Origin: Siphonodentalium dalli
Taxonomy: Eukaryota; Mollusca; Scaphopoda; Gadilida; Siphonodentaliidae
Direction: 5' to 3'
Assembly (NCBI GenBank): GCA_032622095.1
Contig: CP136068.1
Location: 52,136,443-52,200,442, forward strand
DNA length: 64,000 nt
The position numbers and the translations under genes are program-made. Shown one piece after another: positions 13,534 to 64,000 of this stretch. Positions within the stretch are counted from its first letter, which is position 1. Each line of letters starts with the position of its first letter. The notes beneath the pieces were generated by a model. The model searched no databases. It was not told the origin of the DNA and saw nothing but the letters and a program-made list of their open reading frames with translations.

Positions 13534-15265
13534 TTAAGCTCTGTATTTTAGAGTAAAGGTGGCCATTTTGGAAGCCATCTTTTGTAATGGAGATAGCATA
13601 GGTATTACGCTATAAACGCTAATACATCCAGTTGTACGATATATGATCACAGCAAATGTGTACATTTTATCAAGATATATTTTGAAGCTGACATTTCTGA
13701 ATAGCCATATTGGACGCCATCTTGAAAATATATATTGTTTTTTTTTTGTGATGACAAATTGTATGATAATTTGGCATATACTATACAAACTACAAACCTA
13801 AATGATGCATATGAGCCTTTGTAAAAATGCAATACATTTTTAAGCCCTGTATCTTGAAGTAAACGATGGCCATTTCGGCAGCCATCTTTTGTAATGGAGA
13901 TAGCATAGGTATTACGCTATAAACGATAATACATCCAGTTGTACGATATATGATCACAGCAAATGTGTACATTTTATCAAGATATATTTTGAAGCTGACA
14001 TTTCCGAATAGCCATATTGGACGCCATCTTGAAAATATATATATTTTTTTTTTTATGACAAATTGTATGATAATTTAGCATATACTATACAAACTACAAA
14101 CCTAAATGATGCATATGAGCCTTTGTAAAAATGCAATACATTTTTAAGCCCTGTATCTTGAAGTAAACGATGGCCATTTCGGCAGCCATCTTTTGTAATG
14201 GAGATAGCATAGGTATTACGCTATAAACGTTAATACATCCAGTTGTACGATATATGATCACAGCAAATGTGTACATTTTATCAAGATATATTTTGAAGCT
14301 GACATTTCTGAATAGCCATATTGGACGCCATCTTGAAAATATATATTGTTTTTTTTTTGTGATGACAAATTGTATGATAATTTGGCATATACTATACAAA
14401 CTACAAACCTAAATGATGCATATGAGCCTTTGTAAAAATGCAATACATTTTTAAGCCCTGTATCTTGAAGTAAACGATGGCCATTTCTTCAGCCATCTTT
14501 TGTAATGGAGATAGCATAGGTATTACGCTATAAACGATAATACATCCAGTTGTACGATATATGATCACAGCAAATGTGTACATTTTATCAAGATATATTT
14601 TGAAGCTCACATTTCCGAATAGCCATATTGGACGCCATCTTGAAAATATATATTGTTTTTTTTTATGACAAATTGTATGATAATTTAGCATATACTATAC
14701 AAACTACAAACCTAAATGATGCATATGAGCCTTTGTAAAAATGCAATACATTTTTAAGCCCTGTATCTTGAAGTAAACGATGGCCATTTCGGCAGCCATC
14801 TTTTGTAATGGAGATAGCATAGGTATTACGCTATAAACGTTAATACATCCAGTTGTACGATATATGATCACAGCAAATGTGTACATTTTATCAAGATATA
14901 TTTTGAAGCTGACATTTCTGAATAGCCATATTGGACGCCATCTTGAAAATATATATTGTTTTTTTTTGTGATGACAAATTGTATGATAATTTAGCATATA
15001 CTATACAAACTACAAACCTAAATGATGCATATGAGCCTTTGTAAAATGCAATACATTTTTAAGCCCTGTATCTTGAAGTAAACGATGGCCATTTCGGCAG
15101 CCATCTTTTGTAATGGAGATAGCATAGGTATTACGCTATAAACGTTAATACATCCAGTTGTACGATATATGATCACAGTAAATGTGTACATTTTATCAGG
15201 ATATATTTTGAAGCTCACATTTCTGAATAGCCATATTGGATGCCATCTTGAAAACATATTTTTTG
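13534..15265. repeat. 305-bp tandem array, right arm (mirror copy)
   Basis: Inverted counterpart of 9,790-11,519 with the same six-unit structure. One copy-specific difference is TTTGTAAAATGC in place of TTTGTAAAAATGC near 15,040. Confidence 0.9.
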
Positions 15266-15910
15266 TATGATAATTTGGGGTATAATTTATATATTAGAAA
15301 CATTGAATACATATGATGTTGTATATTGAAATAGCCCTGCCAACAGATTTAGAGCATATATTCATATTTTTCCAGTGATAAGATGTATGATTTAACTATC
15401 CAAATTATAATGTGCGTTCAAATATGTTAGTAGGTAGATTTCCGTGACGATTTAAAAATGTGCAGATATTGAACGGGAACATGCATATAAAACACACATT
15501 AACCTATAGTCTAACGACATCGAGCAATTTCAGATGCAATGGTGTAACTAACAGAATTAGCTTAATATTATTGTTTGATTGATTCTGCGAGATAATTGCA
15601 TACTATTTATAGGCATAGCATCGAAAGTACATATTAGTCGTGTGCACATACGCAGTTTATATTTGCTTTCATCGTATAAATCTGTACGATGAATGCGCGA
15701 TAAATAATTATTCTAAATTTTCAAATTTCAATGACTAATGAGTTTTAAGCGTGCGTGCAGATGCCAACACGGGCGTTATGCTGTATACAAAGGTAAATTA
15801 ATCAGATATATAATGGCCATTCACTGCTTGTTGAAACTTAACGCTTGACACTTCACCCTGCATCAATTGTAAGTTTAAAAACGAACGACCGGGAATTGTT
15901 TCTGTCCGAG

Positions 15911-16013
15911 CATGTTTACATCTGATGCTAAATTGCGTACGGATTCATCAGCATTTGTTTTTCCAAATCGTGTTGCCATTATGATTAAGGGAGAATTATT
16001 TGCCGTAATCAGG
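15911..16013 (+). other. Candidate first exon in right arm
   Basis: The ATG at 15,911 opens a frame MFTSDAKLRTDSSAF.. to about 16,012, followed by CAG|GTAAGT. Upstream at about 15,757-15,789 a second possible mini-exon (..GTGCAG|ATGCCAACACGG..ACAAAG|GTAAAT) reads DANTGVMLYTK. Amino-acid composition looks coding, but nothing is recognised and no downstream exon was found. The opposite strand also has a 34-codon frame over the same bases. Confidence 0.3.
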
Positions 16014-19000
16014 TAAGTGTTATCTTTATTTATTAAACTATACGAGTTAGTATGTAAACAAAACTGTTACAGTATTTTTTTTTCAAAAAAAAAAACAATT
16101 TATGAATTGGAATGTTAATTTGTAGAAATTAGAGCGCATTTGCTAGATAAATGTAAATATACTGTTATGATATGCTTAGCCACAACGTGTAGACAAATAA
16201 AATTTTACATAAAAAAAACAATTGTAAAACTATGATTATTGTTTTTATTTGCATGTTTAAAGATAACTTTCCGTAGAATCTGAATTGTAACAATGTTAAT
16301 TTGGATACTGTAATATACTATCTAAACATTTGTGTGTAATAGTGTAACAGTATCCGTTTTTGATAATTAAGAGTTGCATACAAACAGATAATACACGCTC
16401 TTTAACGATAAATTTTCAACCATATTTAAGTTAAATTATTAGCGCCCTTTTAAGAATTATGATGTGAAGAAGACCTATTTATTAACAATTCTGAGGTAAA
16501 ATTATTACAATTTTTGTTTTGCTGTGATATTGAAACACTTTTGGTATTGAAATTATAAAATGAAATCTTAGTGCCCCTTTAAGACATCTTGTTTATAAAT
16601 AGATGGATAAAATAAAACTTATTGCCAATTTAAGACATCTGGTTTGAACAAAGTATACTGTATCCTAATAATACATAATTCTTATTGTCACTTTAAGACA
16701 AGTACTTTAAAAATCATGTATATGTTTTGCTCCGATAAATATACAAACAAAAATATACAATCGTTTTAAATTACACAGAACATAGGTTGAATAAGATATG
16801 AATTAATTTAAAGTTATCTGAAAACATAATTTAACTAAACTCACCAGGTGTTTTAAATCCGTGACTTTATAGGCCATTTACCTGGCTTATATATTATAAT
16901 TGGAATGTTTGGAATGTTTGGAATGTTTACCGTAAGGTAAGTTGATCTTCAAATAAGCGACCTGACAGGTGTATTTTATATTACTGGTTTTGTAAGGACG
17001 GGTCGTTAACGAATGCGTTCTTTGAAATATGAGCCAAGCTAGGTAGCCAAGTTGAATAAATTAGTCGCCTTGTACAGATATATGTCGACATGAATTATAT
17101 TATTCATGTGGTCGGATAAAATGGGAGGGTACATTATGATAGGCATACGAGAACATTTAACAAGATAGCTCGACTGATTTGTTTGGGAGTATAGATAGCT
17201 TGAGTAAATTAATGTGTTACTGTATATAAACAGAGCTCGACATGAATTCTCGACGAATGATATTAGATTATTCGACTTGGGTCGTATGACATCATTTTGA
17301 TGGGACCTAAAGATAGAATGAATAAATTTTTATATAAACAGATACATTCGGATAGGTAAAATTGAGACAGTATTATACTTCGATGGATTATCTGTTCTTT
17401 GATGAGTAAGTAAGTCTTGTTATGTTAAACAGAGTCGGACATGAATTCTCGACGAAGACCTCATCATGTTTAGTGCTATAAGTTGGTAGATTATTCGACT
17501 TAAAGAAAGATGGCTCGAATGACATCATTTGTTGGGACTAAAGATAGAATGAATTTTCCTTATATAAACAGATACATTCGCATAGGTAAAATTGAGGCAG
17601 AGTAAAAACATTTGGAATATCAGTTGATTGCGTCAACAGTCAACATTTTTTCAAAATTTTAGCAATAAATTGATTAAAGTTTTATTGAATTTTCATATTA
17701 TTTTATTGACATATAAAGTTTGTGCTTGAATTTTGTTGACGAAAACATTAGTGTTTTCCTAAGTTTATAATATTTTTACATTTTTTGATTAAAGACAAAA
17801 CTTTTATTGTCTTTTACAATTATTGTGGTAATAAAAAGGGACTTTTGATGCTTGCGAGTGAAACAGATAAAGTTAACATTGAAATTGTTTTTTAAAAATT
17901 CAGCTTTAAATTGAGATATTTGATTAAGGATTTTGATTTATTTTTGACGCATTATAACATATAACTTCAATTTTTTGTTGACGAAAAGTTGTTTTAATTG
18001 GTTTATCGTGCTTTTAAATATTTCATTAAAAGATAGATTTTTTTTATTTTTCTGAAATATTGAATTTGTGTTGGAATTGAAATACGTTGTCTTGATATAA
18101 ACCGAAAATAGTTACTATTTGTTCCAGTTTTCTTTCCTAAAATACTATAGATTATGAATTAACGTTGGTGTGATATAAATAACTAATTATTCACAATTTA
18201 ACATGCTTGATACACATATTTTTATATATTCCAACATAAGTTGATTGATTTGAATATATTTCCATCATTCATAATGTTTAAAGGAACCGATAATGGTTAT
18301 ACATTTCGATTTCTATCACTATGAAATGGTGTTTTTGAAATGTGTTGCCTACTAATCTACAGAAGAACGTTCCTAAAAAAGTTCAATGTGTTTAGACCTG
18401 TGGTTTTACATGCATAGGTTTATTCGCTAACGAATATATCACTGTATCATTCATTAACATATATCAATCGTTTAACATCTATATTGAACTTAATAAAACA
18501 GATTATTCAAATGCACAGGGGAGCTAACTCTGTTCTTTATATTCCAATTAATATTTGTAGATTTAGTTTACAACTCTGATATTTTTGATTAACCTAAAAA
18601 TAGTTTGCCTGAGTATATCCCATAGCCTAGATGTAGGAATTTTATGACCAACTTATAAATAAATAGTTTGACTTTAAATAATGATTAATTTTAATACTGT
18701 TACAATTCACAGGGGAGCTAACTCTGTTCTTTATATTCCAATTAATATTTGTAGATTTACTCAGTATATTTTTGGAAATGTTTGAATAACCTAGAAATTG
18801 TTTGTTTGAGTATAGCCTAGAAGAGGTATTTAAACACCAACCTAGAAATAGTTAGTCTGACTTTAAATATTGATACATTTTTGCCAGAAGATATTTCGAC
18901 GGGTAGATCAGAGTGTCCATATCTTTAAAAAAGATTGATTTGATTATGTTTTTTGATATCTGTTTGTATACTAAGATTTATTTATAATTAATATTCTTAA

Positions 19001-19439
19001 AGGAACTAAAGTGTGAAGGGTTCCACATTTCGTTTTCTACGAGACTCTGTAATATCGAGTTTTATGAGATCGAATAGTGTTACCTACAAATCTACAATAA
19101 AGAAGACAAAGTTCCGACACTAACAAATATTCCATGTGTTTTAGCCTTGTGGTTTTTTACATGCACGAGGTTATTCACTAGCGAATAATTCATCTCATTT
19201 AGGACTATTATTTTACTAACCTAACATCACAATAATACATGTATTCAATCGTGCGTACTAATCCTTCAAATAGTTAGTAGTTAGCCTGACTATATCATCT
19301 GCCTATAAATAGTTTGCTTTACTATACCATCTGAAATAACCATACATCATTACCTAACATAAAATAGGTCGTATTGTAGCTTGGATGTGCTTTTAAAGTA
19401 GTTACTATTCAGTATGACTATAAGATCTGCCTTGTAAAA

Positions 19440-19915
19440 CAGCTCATTTTTGATACACTTATATAAATTAGTCGTTATTGTAACGTTTACATTCGTTAAA
19501 TACTATTTACGAAATCCCGTGGGGGGTGGGGATTATCAGACGACGACTACACCTATATAAATTAGTCGGTATTGTAACGTTTACATTCGTTAAATACTAT
19601 TTACGAAATCCCGTGGGGGGTGGGGATTATCATACGACGACTACACCTATATAAATTAGTCGGTATTGTAACGTTTACATTCGTTAAATACTATTTACGA
19701 AATCCCGTGGGGGGTGGGGATTATCAGACGACGACTACACCTATATAAATTAGTCGGTATTGTAACGTTTACATTCGTTAAATACTATTTACGAAATCCC
19801 GTCGGGGGTGGGGATTATCATACGACGACTACACCTATATAAATTAGTCGGTAATGTATCGTTTAACATTCGTTAATTAGTATTTATGAAATCCCGTGGG
19901 GGTGGGGACCACGCC
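19440..19915. repeat. Subterminal 94-bp tandem array, right arm
   Basis: Mirror of 5,150-5,625. One unit carries CCCGTCGGGGG instead of CCCGTGGGGGG (about 19,803), one of the few differences between the arms. Confidence 0.85.
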
Positions 19916-19964
19916 CTAATGCTCAGTGATATATATATCAATATTCCCTCTACTTAATACTACT

Positions 19965-19970
19965 TACGTT
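19965..19970. repeat. Target-site duplication TACGTT, right copy
   Basis: TACGTT directly follows the terminus CTTAATACTACT, matching 5,091-5,096. Confidence 0.7.
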
Positions 19971-20355
19971 TACTGATATCAACAAATGATGTACATATAT
20001 ACAATTCAGAAAGAGGTATTCGTTGTGAACAGAGTGTAATAGCTGTAAATTTCTTCGGAATCAACGAAAATGCGAGTGCCGTGGCATGAAAAAATGATGA
20101 AAAAACAGGCATGTTGTCATTTTGTGTGACACTTCCAAATTTCTTCCAACCACACGCTTTCGCACAAAAAGTACGTTAATGTCACTCTAACTAAGAAAAT
20201 AAAAGCAAATACTTACCGGCGTGGTACTTGAAAATGACGTCGTCAACAACAAAATTATATATTTAGCACGCATGCGTTCCGGCACGCCAGATTAGCGTTT
20301 TAGGTGCAGATCGGGCCATTTGCTTACGCGGTGTGATTATGGCTGACGTTATTAA
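19971..20355. repeat. Remainder of the older element's right TIR
   Basis: Inverted counterpart of about 872-1,280. It continues 4,983-5,090 once the palindrome is removed. Confidence 0.7.
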
Positions 20356-21130
20356 ATGCTGTATAACTACTTCACCTTGATATCGCTCCTTCCCCATTGC
20401 TGGTTAGGGTAAGAATTCACTTGAATGGACATCAAACAATGCAGTACCGAAACAAAAAACAAAACAAAAAACAACAAGTGGCAGAACACAAGGCGTTGGC
20501 ATTAGAGTCAGCTTTCGTGTTTATATGCTTTACAATTATTGTATACTACGGCCAAATATAAGAGTAGGAGCTCATCTTTGAGGGATTTGTCGGTGATATC
20601 ATATGCATAATATGTCATTGATGGCAACACAGGGTTGGGTTGATGAAACACAAAGCTATGCAAAAAGCCAGAAATTTTAAATGTCACGTGCCCTTAATGT
20701 ATCTCATTCGACGCAAATGTCTCACAATTAGATATGCAAATAGTTTCTAATATACTCTTCAATGCATATATGTAGTGCCGTGCCAAAAATGGAATAATCT
20801 TTTTAATAATATTGGACCATTTCATGTTAGGTTTCTACTTTCTGAGAATCCATTCTGTTATATTTTCGGTACTAAGATCTAATTTTTTCCCAAACGTATT
20901 CACATCATACCAAACTATGATTGTATCTCATTAATTTAGCCGAATATATCTACCCCCTTTGCTAAATGCCATTTGAGGAGCAATATAGGTGAACATTGTC
21001 ACATTCTATAATTATGAGTTTTGGTACCATTTTGGCGACCATCAATTGATACGTGAATGACACTAGTGGCCAGTTTGTGCTGTCTGGAAGAGATATAGAA
21101 CATCTCAAAGGGCGCTATAATTCTTTTCAG
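20356..21130. other. Unassigned sequence upstream of first recognised trehalase exon
   Basis: No gene seen. It ends in a good 3' splice site (AATTCTTTTCAG). The missing 5' trehalase exon, expected to hold the signal peptide, was not recognised here or upstream. It may lie beyond the older transposon or outside the window. Confidence 0.4.
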
Positions 21131-62120
<40,990 letters not shown>

Positions 62121-62265
62121 GATCACAATGCTGTTGAATGTCGGGCAATAGAATAGAGAGAACCTTTTGGGGGAACGCTGTATACACCAATGCAGAGTCA
62201 ACTATATGTATACTACGTCCAGTTTGATCGTTTTTTCTCTATTGTGCGAGCCAGGTTAATTTCTC

Positions 62266-62271
62266 AATAAA
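62266..62271 (+). terminator. Poly(A) signal of trehalase
   Basis: AATAAA about 145 nt after the trehalase stop, in the context CTCAATAAAATTTATT. The first such signal seen downstream. Confidence 0.7.
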
Positions 62272-64000
62272 ATTTATTTACTGTGTCGGTAATTTATTGT
62301 CTTGAGTATATATCTATACCTACTCCTGGTTTATTATCCGATAATGTTCAGAGCCATTTGAAAGGTGTCGTATCAGTTCCAAAAAACCGAGGCATTAAGT
62401 ATTGTACTGTCTACACGTGTTTGTGCACACTCCATAGCTCAGAGTGTTTTAACGATAGTTAATTTTAATTATTACGATAATTATAGGGAAATGGGCTATA
62501 ATCTAGCGATTAAAAGAAACGATTTAGCACGCGCGCATGCATGATATCGTTTATATTGATCCCCTCGTATATACGGATGCCATTTTGATGACCATCTTGG
62601 TATAAATGTACATCCAAATTTGACCCCAATATCGACAGAAAGCATAATGTCGGTGTCAGATGTAAAATGCGTTGACATGTGTATCTCAATTAAAGCGATC
62701 TAATTTACACAAGCAATAAGTTATGAATATCGGTATCGCATGCAGAGTGAAAGTGCCCATTGCATGAGTAGAGTTACTCCGCCTTGTGTTGAAAGGGCTG
62801 GTTCTTGCTCGATGAAAAAGTTTGGTGTTTAAGTTCAATGATGATCACCGCCGGGGAAACGTTTATTTGGGCCAAACTCAATGCTCGAGTGCTGAGTCGT
62901 GTGGTCACATGCATGGTTCATATATAATGATGTTTATAGAGATTTAGTCATATGTTACCCGAACCTATATTGTACCCCAGACACAGTACGATATACATAG
63001 GTTTGCAATCATATAGGGAACACCGAACTATATATCACATGTGATATTTAGAGACCAGTATACTAGGAAATTTGGGTGCATGCATGGATGATTGAAACAC
63101 ATATCAAATATATGGTTGAATGGTGGAATCAGCTAGGAGTTCCCCTGTATGGGGAAAATTCGTTAACTTTATACTCTGAGCGTGTGTCTGCATGGTAGCT
63201 ATAATGGTGGGTATATTGTAGGTAGTTGTTATATTCAGTACTGGGGGGGGGTGGGTACAAAGATTTATGGGGGGCGGCTTTTGGGTTCCAGCAATTACTA
63301 ACATATATGTTCAAGAAAGAGTATTTGAATGTACTTTGGTATATTAAAATTATAAATTACCAAGATTGTGGTATTCGTATTCACCGAGCCATATAGGTGA
63401 GGTTGTTTTCGTGCACCAAGCAGGAAACGTAATCGCATATGCTCTGTCCACAAACTTTAGATACCAATTCATAGTACTTAATCAATCACTATAGGACAAA
63501 TTACCGTCATACAGAACGGCCCTGGAGCCAGCAAATGAAGCAATTAACTGGGTTATACGCTGGGTTACGGTAAACATTTATCCATGTCAGGAATCGGAAC
63601 GCTGAAAATGTGCGTGTCGTGAATCGGAACACTCCAAAATGGGAATTTTGCTCGGGCGGAATGAGTTTTCGAGGAATAGATCCTCCACAGTGATCGAGCT
63701 ACCCCGAACTTAGATGTTATTCTTCATCAGAATAGCATCCACAAAATATGACAAAGCAACACAAGTTTGAAAAATCTAATCTCAAATTCAAAACCTGATC
63801 GATTTTTTTAATTAAAGATAAAGAAATTGTGTTGAAACTTTGTGTTATTTCCTCGAAAATCCACATCGATGTGCAGTATACCTGTTTTCACCCAATGTCA
63901 GGAAGACAACCCAATTTAAATCAGTGTTACGGATTTGCGAATAAAAACAAAACTTTATAGAGTAATTCCCCTTGTATTACAGTGCTAACGCCCCCGCCGT
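62272..64000. other. Downstream sequence without recognised gene
   Basis: No coding region supported on either strand. Contains a GCCATTTTGATGACCATCTTGG block (62,579-62,600) of the type recurrent in this window and a G9/T-rich patch near 63,243. Confidence 0.4.

Larger units (their letters stand above)
5097..19964. mobile_element. Giant palindromic element, Polinton-like ends, full-length TIRs
   Basis: Two arms of about 7.43 kb meet with no spacer at TTGAAT|ATTCAA (between 12,526 and 12,527). Arms are near identical; visible differences include an extra 9-bp GGAATGTTT copy in the right arm (about 16,905-16,930) and scattered substitutions, for example near 18,630 and 19,803. The ends are AGTAGTATTAAG and its complement, flanked by TACGTT duplications. 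The AGTAGTA terminus and 6-bp duplication match the Polinton at 37,538-52,295, and the length (14,868 bp) is close to that element's 14,758 bp. No Polinton protein was recognised; the arms are AT-rich and made largely of tandem duplications. I infer a non-autonomous element moved by a Polinton-type integrase. An assembly artefact is the main alternative, but differing arms and the flanking duplication argue against it. Confidence 0.75.

Noticed and set aside
9794-15257. Repeated 60-100-codon open frames (MYTFAVIIYRTTGC.. family) in both palindrome arms
   Set aside because: They recur in different frames of each 305-bp unit, have no start context or domain, and follow the DNA repeat, so they are by-products of the array.
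5097-19964. Palindrome as a pure assembly artefact
   Set aside because: Not excluded, but arms differ by a 9-bp copy-number change and several substitutions, and a 6-bp duplication flanks the element inside a split older TIR.

Overview
The window is eukaryotic, from an AT-rich, repeat-laden invertebrate animal genome (introns with GT-AG borders, animal-type trehalase, histone-type mRNA stem-loops, Polinton, Helitron and LINE elements). It is probably a marine invertebrate, but I cannot name the phylum from sequence alone. No tRNA, rRNA or CRISPR array was seen.

One host gene is clear: a trehalase (GH37) on the + strand, with twelve exons found between 21,131 and 62,120. Every splice phase fits and about 539 residues are encoded; the signal-peptide exon was not found. 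The introns are packed with mobile DNA: a broken non-LTR retrotransposon (24.6-27.3 kb), a 4.4-kb terminal-inverted-repeat (TIR) element (29.8-34.2 kb), a 14.76-kb Polinton/Maverick (37,538-52,295), a Helitron-like element (55,357-56,730) and several MITEs. Two exons have tandem arrays grown from their own 5' splice sites.

The Polinton has a 6-bp target duplication (TCCATA), TIRs beginning AGTAGTA that are themselves head-to-head repeat arrays, and a recognisable virus-like gene set: protein-primed PolB, packaging ATPase, integrase with chromodomain, major and minor capsid proteins, an adenain-type protease and PX-like proteins. PolB, ATPase, one PX-like gene, integrase, minor capsid and major capsid are each broken. 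Its left third is unusual. Four small genes lie in two divergent pairs around duplicated intergenic regions, and each ends in a perfect metazoan histone-type 3' stem-loop followed by a purine-rich stretch, whereas the other genes end in AATAAA.

Upstream of the trehalase exons lies a 14.87-kb near-perfect palindrome (5,097-19,964; arms about 7.43 kb, no spacer). It is flanked by a 6-bp duplication (TACGTT) and begins AGTAGTA, like the Polinton. I read it as a non-autonomous, Polinton-like element that is TIR along its whole length. It sits inside one TIR of an older element (872-20,355), which holds further nested elements at 1.4-5.0 kb.

The two observations I rate highest are the histone-type 3' ends on Polinton genes and the full-length palindromic element with Polinton-like ends.
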